Positions 13,035-24,600 of a stretch of 64,000 nucleotides of DNA are shown here, piece by piece. The position numbers and the translations under genes are program-made. Source of the stretch: Psettodes erumei (Eukaryota > Chordata > Actinopteri > Pleuronectiformes > Psettodidae). Each line of letters opens with the position of its first letter. Within the stretch, counting starts at the first letter, position 1. Below the pieces are notes generated by a model. That model was not told where the DNA came from. It did not search any database and saw nothing but the letters and a program-made list of their open reading frames with translations. The stretch covers positions 3,472,001-3,536,000 of the forward strand of contig JAFBJZ010000107.1 of NCBI GenBank assembly GCA_016785225.1, written 5' to 3'.

Positions 13035-13263
13035 GGCTGGACTCTCTTGCTCACATATCACCTCGGACAGCAAAGTTAGGCAGCTACAGTATGTGTTACA
13101 AAAAAAAATTAAAAGAGAAAAGTTGGTGCTGATGTCATTTGGAGCATTCCCGTTGTATCTCTGTCAGATAATCTCCACACAGATGCCACAAATGCTGTCC
13201 TCTGCCACGATTCTCGTCCTCCCCTCCTTCCAGAACTACTCACAGCTTTGCGCGCCAGGTCCG

Positions 13264-13269
13264 TTTATA
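13264..13269 (-). promoter_or_regulatory. TATA box of the rxfp3-type receptor gene
   Basis: Read on the minus strand this is TATAAA, within CCTATAAACGG. It lies about 230 bp upstream of the chosen ATG, flanked upstream by a GC-rich, CpG-containing stretch (13280-13320). A transcription start near 13235 and a 5'UTR of about 200 nt would follow. The position is inferred; no transcript data are available. Confidence 0.55.
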
Positions 13270-14599
13270 GGTTCCGCGTGAACGCGCTGCAGCTCAGCCG
13301 CGCGGTCGACGCTTTTCTCCTCACCAGCGGGATGATTGGACCAGAGGGAGTACACGCTCTGATAGCCGCAGCCACATCAAAGTCTCCCAGCATGTCCGTC
13401 AGGGGTGAAGCTTAATGTATTTTGACACTACACCAGCACCCTCTAGATAATCATGTTTGTGCTGTGGCGTTTTTTTAAAAGGGGGGGGGTGAGACGATGG
13501 TGCGCGTGAAAAAAAATTGCAAAGGTGTGTGTGTGTGTGTGGGGGGTGGTACTGTGTTTGATCGTCTTCACTCTACAAAGCTGATGAAGAGTTGTGCAGG
13601 AGAAGGATCAAGGACACAACATAAACACGCTACAGTGATCTTATTTACAGGAGGCTTTTGGAAAAGAGTAGCCTCTCTGGGTGAGCGCATTGCGCTCTGA
13701 CTGAAAATGTCAATAGGATAAAGCTGATTTGCGCATTCCCCGCTGTAGTTTATGTCTTTTTCACATATCCCCGGTGGAAAGAAAACCGGGTCGAGAGTGT
13801 GCTTTATACAACAAGAAAATAGTTTACATAAATGTATGTATTGTATTATGAACGTGTACAAGTTTTGAAACAGTGCTTGATCCTAAGCATATGCCCAATT
13901 TTAGCCTCAACATATTTTAGCTTTTAATGACAATTCCAGAAAATTAGCTTCAGGGTAAACTAAGAACTCTGTTGATCTCAAATAACGTTCTATTAGTTTT
14001 TAAAAATTGAAAACAATATCAAAACACAGGATTTGTATTTTCACCACATAATATAGTTGTTTTATGCATTCTGGAGAGTGGAGAGAGTTTTGCAACCTCT
14101 CACCAAAAGTAAATATTGTCGAAATAAAGTCATATGGGAGTTAATTACTCACAGACTGAAACATTTAACTGAATTTTAAGAATACAATCCCCTACCGGGA
14201 TGATTATAAAATGTTTTCTGGCACAGTTGATTTACTTTGCATCATGGTTATCTATTAATGAGACTCCCTTCTCTATCTGTTGTTGTCTGTCCACCCAAAC
14301 TGCAATAATATGTGTCCTCTATCATATGATGTGCTACAGGCCCTCAGTTGTGTAATTAACATCACTTTTCAACGCTTGTGGGCTGCCAGCTGGCATCAAG
14401 TGGGGAGATGCGCTTGGCCACCTGTTGCAGAGGCTGTAATGTTTTCCAACAGTGAAGCCCATGTAGACTTCTGAATAAGGGTAGACGCAGTTTTAAAAAA
14501 AGTGTAGGTGTCCACCAACAACAGCAAATGTTGTTGTGTCACCATGGCTTGGTAACTGCTTCTCTCTCAGACAGTAGACATTGAGACTTTTCTTTTTTT

Positions 14600-14633
14600 G
14601 GGGGGGGTTGGGTAGGTGGGGGGGGGGGGGGGG
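14600..14633 (+). repeat. Poly-G tract (G-quadruplex-prone)
   Basis: Two long G runs (8 and about 16) with a GGGTAGGTGGG-type link between. Confidence 0.9.
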
Positions 14634-16753
14634 ACTTGTCTGTAAGTAATCCCTCCCTGTAAATTTTTGAGCAAATTAAAAAGACACAACTGGATGAAAA
14701 ATATTAATCTGTACTGTTTTAATCCGATGCGTCCCAGTTCTTGGCATTTTAACAAGCCCTAAACCTCCAAACCTCCAGGCACTGATGGTATGCCTGGTTT
14801 AATGTTCTAACCATTCAAACCTGTGATGTGAAAGGTGTCTACTTAGGCTGCTTACAAAGCACCTAGCATTTCACAAGTTGCTTACCAAACCACTGATCAT
14901 CTCCTCGCAGTTATCATGCAGCTGTGAACAAAATGTGGACAAAGCCATGACCAGTTGCTGAAGCTGATGGAACCTACAAGGCATATCAGTAAACACATAT
15001 TTGGTCCTTTTGTCCCATTAAACGAGTGCATGTTAAAGGATTTGTGTTGAAACCTCAGCTCTCCTGCCACTGGCAGAGCTCTCTATAATACCCTAGAGGA
15101 ATGTCATGCTTCCTCTTCTGCACAGGGAACAGTTACGATTAGGGAATAAATGGCATTTTGTTTTGCTTTAACCATTCAGCCAACATTTATCACATAGCCA
15201 TTGAAGATGGGTTTCCTGCTGCAATCCCTGTCGTAAAACCTTTAACTGACCAATGAGCAAGCATTAGCAGAATACCAATATTTCTATGTAAAAAGGGCAT
15301 AGTGGTTTTTTTTCCCCAATTCTAATATATATGATCCATTTGATGGTCCTATTCATTGAGGTTTATTGAGGTTTATCTCAGGAGCACCCTCTTGTCAAAT
15401 TGTAGCCAATTGTAGCCATTATGCGGCAATGCAAATTTAAACCCAATGAATGCACACACTATTCTAAAGGGTGTGCCTGAATGATATAACATTTTTGTTT
15501 TATTACTGCAGTGACCCCTGTCTAAGCGAGCCATTAGACCCTCTTTGACTGTTCAATCATCCTGTGTGACAGAATAATTTAAAAAAATAGAGACTGTCTC
15601 CTTGAATGAATGGAGGGGTCAGAGATAATGAACCTATCTGACATATTTCTGGTGGGTCAGGCCATGAAAAAGCATGAAGCCACAGCAAAATATTTTTCCA
15701 CCCTCAGCTGTTGCCACACTTGTGTACCTCTAACCATGCCTGGAGAACTTCAGTCTTCTGTTTGCTAATTGTTCAAATATTGTTACATGGACATTTGAAA
15801 ATGTTTGGCAGAAGTCAAACACCAGTAGATCATTAAGAGTGACATTAGCAGCAGCAATGTCATTATTAAAAAGATAGCCTCGCCACCCAGAGCTGTTCCA
15901 CCCTTTAAAGAAGAGCCGAGCAGATGTGTCCCCAATCATTTACTATGACAACTTTTCCAAACTGACCATGCATGACACACATAATGCATTACTTTTTCCA
16001 TTGCTATTGCTTTTATTATTTTATAACACATTCATAAATGAAGATGAATAGAGGAGACCTAAACAAGGATATTAGGCATACCAAAGATATAAACCTCAGA
16101 AACAATGATATAGTACTGTCTATAATCACATAAATGTCATGTGTGATTACACTATGAACTGTAAATGTTTCTTTGGCTCTGATAATTGGGTTTCAACAAA
16201 TGTTAAAGTTTCACAAAGACATACCTTTGCTGTAATGACTGAAAGACATAAAGTTATATGTATTTGCATGTTCTGACAGTTTGATCCAGATAATAATAGC
16301 TGTAAACTCGATGGTAATGATTATTGGCAGATGATGATCACTTGCTGCTTGTTTGCACTAGTGCATCCCCACCAATTTCTGATGCTCGCTATGTAATTTG
16401 TAATTTTTGCCTGAGTGTATTGGCTGCCAGTTCACAGGGCTGGCCTCAGTTTCGCAGTCATGATCACCTTGAGAATGATTATTTCTCCAGGGTGTAAAAA
16501 GAACAATTTCAGTTTGTCATTGCCATCCTAGATTACAGCCTGTTTTTTGAGCTTCTTGTTATATTTCTGCAACACATTTCTGTGAAGATTACACTGATAT
16601 TTGTGCCTGTAATATTTGTAGAGATGGTGGTCAAAAAAAGTGTGTCACACAATTGTTTGCTTAGGTGTTTATAGATTCACTTTGCTGGTGAGTGGAAGCA
16701 CCAGTTCTGGGGTGACACAGTGCCCGGTTAATGAAACCTTCATGTGTTTGCTT

Positions 16754-16756
<3 letters not shown>

Positions 16757-16799
<43 letters not shown>
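16757..16799 (+). repeat. (GT)n microsatellite
   Basis: About 21 uninterrupted GT units. Confidence 0.97.
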
Positions 16800-18559
16800 G
16801 ACTCACCCTCACTACCACATCCCACACTAACATCTCAATCCAGCTTCATCATCATGCTTTTAGACTGAAGTGTAGTTTTTTGTTTGTAATGAGTCATTTG
16901 TCCGGAGGCAACCTAAATTAATCATTTTTGAGTATACTACTTGAAAAGAGCATCACAATGTACAATATTTTTCACACATACCCACAGAATCTGGGATCTT
17001 TATGACATTATGATAAATTTACAGGTACAGAACTCAAGTGAAGTATCCAGCTATGGCAAAAAATAAACAACAGAAAGACAAAATCTGAATAACAAAGTTC
17101 TGCATGGATTTACATTTCATTAACCCCTCCAAATCCCCCCAAAACTAATTTTTATAAGTTACAGATGGACTTTATATTCTTTCATTTTTTTCTAATTGCA
17201 AAACAGCTTTCTAAAACTTTCTAAAACTCTATGTTACTCTTGTTAACAGGGATAGAGCTATAAATATTATTTATGTGAGATTACGTTGGTAAATCTCGTA
17301 CCAATTACTCATTACTTCTAAGCTGCTAAACATCTTAAAAAGTTGCCTGGATCCAAAGCTGATTTAAAATGCTTCCCACTCATGGCGAGGTGTCTGTTCT
17401 CTCTATTTTACAGTACTCGCCCTTCCTACAGCGCTGACATAGTGATCAGAGGCAGAAGTAATTGTAGTGACTTCCTGACATTTTCTGAACATCTGTGCCG
17501 GAATTTATTTACATGTCTCCATCAGGATCAGAATGAGCTTTACCAACTTACTGTTGTTATTTTGAGGCTACAGTCCTTGCCTTTAGCAAAATGTGTTGTC
17601 AGCTGCAATCTAATCTGTTTTGACCAAATATTGGCAACCCCCCCCCTCCCCCCCGCACCAACTGTCTGTGCAAACCTCCAGAAATGTTACATTGTTTACA
17701 TTTCTGCCAAAATTGCTGTTGGGGGCAGTTTTGTTTTTCTTTATTTGGTGACCACTTGTATTTGGCTCATTCTTGGATGTATGTCTTTACTGAAAGTTGA
17801 TGTGTCATTCTGTCAAGGTGAAAACAGAATGCCTGTCGGGCCGAGGACAGTCTGTTTACACAGTTTGCAAAATTGCATCACAGTTATTTTAACAGAAAAA
17901 CAAGCAAGAACTGTATATTGTGCTCTTCACAGCACACACACATTTCTCTTTAGCTGTGGGTAAAAATCTGACTCATGCAGCATCGTTTTAGCCCTCAAAC
18001 TATGTAACCACTGTAAAATGAGGCTGTAAAAAGTCTGTATGAATAAATTAGACAGTTACTGACACATTAATCAACATGAATTAAGTAAGTGCATGAATTA
18101 CATCTTAAGCCCCATTCTATTCATTTACTTAAATAAGCACAGATTCATTAATTAATTCATTAGTGCTTTAAATGATTAACAAAAAAATACAGTAAGTATT
18201 TGATATGAAATGCGCTGGGTTTTTTTTTCAAATTTGTACCCTACAATGTTGTATAATGGATTTAGGAAAAGCCAATAGCCAATTTCCAACCTAATGTGAA
18301 TTTACTGTAACAGTAAACATTTAAACAGCTTTACAATTTAACCCATACTCAGACACTGTAAGAAGTCAAGAATTAATGTCTTTATTGACATCTGAGTGTT
18401 GTTCAGTGGGGTGAACAGGGAAGCAAACAGGGAGCAGACAAAAAGGCATAGAGGATACTTAAATAGACACCGGAATGGCTGGGGAGCATGATTACATAAG
18501 GGCAAAGACAATTTGACAACAGAAATGGTGGTAATAAGGCTATATTTAAGACAAGACCA

Positions 18560-18780
18560 AACCAAAGTGTTTGGACAGTTCCTCATTTTACTTCAGCACA
18601 TTCAATTTGAAATAAAATAATTGGTACTCGATGAAAGTGCCAAGTTTCAGATTTAATTTGACTTTGTTTACATCAGTACAGAAAGAATTGTGTGGGAACT
18701 ATAGGCCTGTTAACACATTTTTCAATATCTTAATGGGAAAAACTTGTTGGACACTTGCCTCTCTGGTTTCTTGAGTAGCT
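18560..18780. repeat. Degenerate DNA-transposon-like fragment
   Basis: Contains AAGTGTTTGGACAGTTCCTC, TTTCAGATTTAATTTGACTT, TTTACATCAGTACAG and CTTGTTGGACAC in the order of a common non-autonomous fish element whose ends read ...TATTGGACA. Highly diverged; recognition rests on module order only. Confidence 0.4.
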
Positions 18781-20290
18781 GCATGTGTTATCAATGTTAT
18801 TTTATGCACTAAAAGAGCTCATGTGTGTTTCAGAGTTGACTGAGAGTTGCAAGTTTTAGAGAGTGGTGGAGTGGCCTGATATTATGGGTAATGAAGAGGT
18901 GACCACACAAGTAAAGAAGATAATAATGAAATCATAATAATCAGCTATACAGTAATGTGATTGCAAGGCTAATGTACAAAATGAGCTCAACATATATATT
19001 GTATAAGCTACATTCTACAATAGCATCTCATCTTGCAGGCATAATGACATTTCATTTTCCTCCTATTGCTCCTATTGCTATGTTATGTATCATTATAGTA
19101 TGGCATGTTACAGTTTTGATAAACAAGCAGTGTGCATACAAAAAACTTCCAATTTTAAAATTTGTGTTTTATTTGAAACACTGCCACTGGAGTCCTAGCC
19201 AAACACTTTTTCAAATTAGTGTTGCAGCAGAAACACCAACCATGCCTAAAAAACAACATAAAAAAAGACCAAAGAAGTAAAACTTAAAACTTTAATCACT
19301 CTGGCATTTCTCTAAGGTGTAAGATATCGATTAAACTCTGAGCTCTCAAGCTTGAGTATGAGGTGATCTGAAATCGGCAAAACAATTTTGTTAATGAGAA
19401 AGTTTTGAGGTGCTCAGCTGCACAGTAGGTTTATGGGGGTCAGCATGACAGCTTGAAAGAAAAAGGTCATTTGTAGATTAAAAAAAAAGAAGATGAGGGC
19501 ATTCTTTGATTCACTCCCTCAGTCTCTCCATCACTCCCTTATGGCTAGTCACACTCAACTGATTATATGTGTAGCTTCTGGTTCCACAGGGATTTGGCTA
19601 ATCAAAGAGACGGTTGGAGGTGCTGTTTAGAGATTCTGTTGGTAAAGGGACTCTCACCATGATTAAGGATAAAGCAGGACAGAGTCAAATAAAAGAGGAC
19701 AGGGGACAGATGGAGATCAGAGACAAAGAGATAACAAGTCAACCAGCTGACTCTCTACACTGACACAGAACACATTGTGTGTCAATAAAAGGCGCATACA
19801 ATGTACTTGTTTGCACTATTTGTTAAATTTATATTGAATTGATTAGTTTTACAGAATACACTATCCCCTCTTTTGAAGACAGTTTATATTAACAGATAAG
19901 TAAATCAAACTTGGGACAAGCTCAGAACAAAGTCAGCTATTAATTGAAAGTTGAAAATTAATCACTTTCGCAGTGGTTGGAATAAAGAAAGCCTCGCTAG
20001 CTACGAGGAATAATCCTTCATTAATCCCACATAAAAGTAAAAGAAACATGAGAAAACAATGCTCAGTGAAAATTTTATGTTTGGGGAGTCTGATTTTATT
20101 TTTGGTTTTTAATACCATCTGTGAAACCCAAAATTTTAAACTATTTACAGATACAAAAACCAACAGCTCCGACTTATCTGAGTCGACTAAACCGAGGTGT
20201 GGGCTTAAAACAGTTCAGTTTATATGTGTTCTCTAACCATGAATCAAGGCACGTGTAAAGAGTCTGCCATCGAGACCTTGCAGTTTGGCT
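18781..20290. other. Non-coding spacer
   Basis: AT-rich, with short frames only. One 107-codon frame (18957-19280) ends in a Lys-rich run and has no domain. Nothing else noticed. Confidence 0.5.
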
Positions 20291-20297
20291 GCAGTGT

Positions 20298-20720
20298 GCC
20301 ATGGATGACAGTGGTGTTCACTCGAATCCAGACAGATACATCTTGTCAACCATCGGTTGGATTGCTATGAAAATTGGTTCAGATATTCATGTCCTGATAA
20401 GGATTAATTTTAATAATGTCACCATCTCAGTGATTGTCTTACTTTTCATCAAACGTCTTCATCAGGTCAAAATTTCAGTTTGTCAAATACTTTATGTGGG
20501 TTATGATCAAATATATCCCTAATACTAATGTCATTGTCATCAGCCTTGGCTCAACTGTGTTTACTACTCATTATCTAATGTTAACATGTTAAACCAACAT
20601 GGTTAAGATGGTTAACAAAAGTTCTTGCTGGACACAAAGATGTCAGTATTGTCACTGTTTGTTAGCATGTTGAATTAGCAGATTTTGAAATTAGCTAGGA
20701 GCACTCTTGTGTTTTAATGG
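20298..20720 (+). repeat. Old dispersed teleost repeat, copy 2
   Basis: Shares the module order of the 3260-3670 copy: TTGGATTGCTATGAAAATTG, CAGATATTCATG, AATGTCACCATCTCAGTGAT, CATCAGGTCAAAATTTCAGT, then TTAACATGTTAAACCAACAT and TTAGCATGTTGAATTAGCA. The expected TGGATTGCCATGAAATTTGG core is mutated. Confidence 0.7.
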
Positions 20721-21417
20721 CAGTAAAATTCCCTGTTTATGTTGCCACACCCGGCCAATGTGAGTTGGCATGATTTTCAGAGCATAGACTGGTTTTGGAA
20801 ATGACACATTCTGTTCTACTCTGACAAATCTTTTAGTTTTTGATACAATATGAAATATGATTTTTTTATACGAAATGAAAATTTTTAAAAAGTTTTTTGG
20901 TTGTTTAAGGTTCAATTAAAGCTGCTGCAGATTTTTAAATGAGTTGTATGTACAAACAAAAGGATTTTATTGGTAGTATGTTCCTGTTTTGTGAATATCA
21001 AAGTCAAAATTTAAAAAAAGACCAGTCAGTCCCTCAATATCTCAAAGTGTGGCCATTCTCAACAAGTCAGACCTTGAATTTTAGATGAATGGATCACACA
21101 CTGGATGACCTTGTGCTTTGAGTTGCTTTTTAATTTTTAAAGCTCTGAAACTTCACAGAGAAAATTAACCCACATCGTTTAGATCCCATCAGTCTTGTTT
21201 TGACATCTTTTATTTGAGGCAGTTTTATCCATGGATTAATCTAAAAAGTTCCAATAAGTTTTTTTCTGGTGAAAGCATGCTTTCAAAATCCTTTAACATT
21301 TTAGAAATTATCCACTGAGCTCAAAACTATACACAGTGTATACAGCTCTATTTGCTCAGTTTTTTTACAGTCTCAAATGCACTAATTTACATTGGTTTTT
21401 AATCAAAGTATACACAG
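20721..21417. other. Short AT-rich spacer beyond creb3l3
   Basis: No exon or repeat recognised; lies just past the predicted creb3l3 polyadenylation site. Confidence 0.5.
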
Positions 21418-21639
21418 TTTATTTTGACAGGCAATTTCAATGTAAGATTCAAATCTTTATACTGATATAAAACATTATCACAAAAAAAGGCAAAAGGCAT
21501 ACATACTGAATATATTAAAGGTAAAACACAAATGATTAAAACCTAATTTCCCTGTCTGTGCCCCAGATAACTCTCTGCTCCACCATTAGCTGCAGTGGAA
21601 TTTGGGGTGGGTGGGTGGGTATAGGTTTCTTAACTTCTC
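21418..21639 (-). other. creb3l3 3'UTR with AATAAA signal and C-rich start
   Basis: Downstream of the TAA at 21640-21642. It ends at a minus-strand AATAAA (21423-21418), giving a short 3'UTR of about 220 nt plus cleavage distance. The first part is C-rich in the mRNA because the plus strand at 21604-21620 is a GGGG-T-GGG-T-GGG-T-GGG run. The extent is inferred from the polyadenylation hexamer. Confidence 0.45.
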
Positions 21640-24600
21640 TTACATGTCATCAGCATGTGGTCTCAGTTTGGCAGAATGGCGAGGATCCAAGGTCACAGTA
21701 GCTATGTGACCAGTGATTGGGTCTACGTGAAAATGACTGATTCTCTCCTCCTGACTGGCGTTTAGAAACATGGTTTCCAAACTGGACCGCTCTCGGGTCC
21801 CTCCCAGCTTTTCCATCAGTGTGGTAATTTCTTCCAATCCCCGGTCTCCTGGGGAATGCCGGTGCAGAGGTTCTGACTTGTCCTCAGTGGAGAACAGGGT
21901 GTCAGTAACATGCAACACACGGGAAGCCTGGAGGTTCTGCAGGGATCGTGACTGGACTGTGAGAGAAAAAAAGGAAAAGATAAACAACTTCAAGCCCCTG
22001 TGGACATGCAGCTTATTGTATAATTTACCACTGTGGTAAGCAAGAATGTCATTGCGCTTATTTGTGTATTATCCTTTGTGAGTATATAAACTTCAAACCA
22101 TAAGACATTTAAGAATTTAAACCTCTAATTACCTTTAACAAAGCCTTGTGTGTGGAATGTGCAGAATCAATTGATTTTTCATGGCTGTCAAACAGTTTAT
22201 GGAAAAAAACCTTGTTGCTGTGCATGAGCATTAAAATTGACTTTTTGTAGGTTGGAGCCTATAAATTTTATAATAAATAATAAGTAATAGCAATTCACTG
22301 GAAGCTGTTGACAGAGCAGTGGTTTAATAACCATAATGATAATATGGTTATGTCTCTGATGTCTCTTATGTCTCTGATGTCTAAAGTTTTTAAAGTTGAC
22401 AGCACCGGCAGAGCAGGATGTGAGGCTCTGCAAGTGAGAACCTTTCCAGCTGTGGGAGAGACAGAAGTTAACAAGCTCCTCTGCTGTGAAAGAGAGGCCC
22501 CTGGATTAGTTGATAAGTGGGCACACAAATTTATGTGGTGCTGAGGGATACTCACCTCTGACTGGACTGAAGTCTCCTTGGCTGACCTTGGTGTCAGAGA
22601 AGGGCTTGAGGCTGGGGAACAGGATTAGGGAGAAGGACAGCAGAAGCACCTAAAAATGAAATGATAAAAAAAATCAGTTGCAAGGGAACAGGAGAAAAAG
22701 ATAGTGATGTATGATCAGAATGGTAAAAAATATATTAAGTCAAAGAAAAACATGTAAATCTGTGTTCTACACTGTTGTGCACATTTGCACGGCTAGTGGC
22801 TTGTACAGTATATTCCCTCTGTGACTAGGATTTCAGATTGCAATGCTCAGAAGAAGTTGTAATCTTACTGTGGAGCAAAAATATTCTGTGAAAAGAAACT
22901 TGTTCATATTTATAGATTAAAAATTCAATTTTTTAAATTCCTCTCCACTCAGGTCTTGCCTAAGGTCTTGCAATTTATTCAATTGCACTGATCAAAGGAA
23001 ATAAATGGCTTCTGTCCAAACAGTGTATTTCTCTTTATAGGAACTGTGCCTTTTTGTGTCATTTGTGATGTCCGTTGTATAGATGGGCCTTTCTCTATGG
23101 CTAATCAAGCTGTAGCAGTTGCTGCTGTTTGACTTGCTATGAGGATGATTTTTTTACACTGAGTCACTAGATCTGGACAGTTTGTTGATCATTCTGGCAC
23201 ACACACAGTGGATGTCCGTACCAGTACACATGTCCCAGTCTGGGCAGGTTTGTTAGATGTATTCATGAAGAGAGCCTGCAGCCTGTGCAACTGTTCCATT
23301 AGTGACCTGTGGAGAGGATGAGAGAATGGAGAACACAAAGACAAAGGGTAAGAAAAAATGGAAAATGGAATGGAAAGGCAAAAATAATTGGATGAACAAG
23401 GGCCTGGAGGAACAAGAGGGAAAGGCAAAAATACTGAAGGCTATTACTCGGTGAAAACGTGTCATACTAAACATTGCCAGGAGATTACAGAGGAATAAAT
23501 TGAGAAAAGTTTAATTTTCACACACATGTTACATTTCTCCAGCTGCGACACTTTCCTTTGCAGCTCTTGATTGTGTGCATTGCAGGCAGCCATCCTGGAT
23601 GAGAGGGACAAAGTGAAATCATTAACAGATAAAAATATAATTATCTTGCTTATCTTTTTAAAAAAAAAAGACATGAGTGAAACCTTTCTTAAGCAATATA
23701 TTGTCTTGATTGAGTTGAGTTGATTTTATCAGCTGATATTGGCCTATCATTGTTGATATATAATAAGTCGATATAAGCATTTTTTACTCCTTAAAGTCGA
23801 TAACCTCCAAAAATCCACTATCTGTCAGAACTAACTAACTTTTAATCTCTCTTTAAAACTAACCCTCACTTTCAAAAAGGAGTATATATGTGATTTTGCA
23901 TGTTTTAGATGCATCCACCCGGCATTACAGTGACAAATTTTCCAAAGAATACACTATCGCATGTTCTCAGTTAATGCCTCACCAGTTCAGCTGCTGACTC
24001 CCAAAACTCACATTTATGAAGAATTGTCGAAAGAGTCCCCAATATAACAATATATCATACGATGCACATATTGTACTGTATATTGTATTGAACATATTGT
24101 AATCGTGATAGCAATGATGATTAAATAGATTACATATCTGTGGCAGGTTTCAAGTCTCTCCAGGCTCAAGTTTAAAAGAATAGCTTCACTGAGACAAGGG
24201 GAGAGAGGGAATGCCATATGGCAAAGGCCAGAATCAAACAAAGGAGATATGTCAGCGTTATGGCACGGCTAACCACTTTGGATGCCACAAGGTGACTAAT
24301 ACACTGAATTAATGTGGTCAAGCCTTGAGGCTATAATGGAATCAGTGTAGTTATGCTTTAGAAAGCATATTGAATTTGCAGCTACTATGTGAAAACCTGC
24401 ACAACCATCATCATCTCGCTTGTTGTTCTTGTCTAAATTAGGTTCTTACCTGCCCTCCAGTCCATCAATATACTCCTTCTTCTTCTTCCTGCTCTCTTGA
24501 GCAGACTGCTTATTACGAATTTTTCGGCGTATTTTCTTCAGAATCCTTTCTTCATACTGATTGACGGAGAAGGGAACATTTTCATTTCGAGCCTCGATGG

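Larger units (their letters stand above)
13320..18300. other. Non-coding spacer with (GT)n and poly-G tracts
   Basis: AT-rich sequence without recognisable exons. The 206-codon open frame at 17343-17963 begins at a TTG, is Cys/Leu-rich and has no family features. Tracts are listed separately. Confidence 0.55.

Noticed and set aside
13035..13073. Upstream extension of the receptor frame to a TTG
   Set aside because: No ATG in the extension; the ATG at 13034 has a good context and gives a family-like N-terminus.
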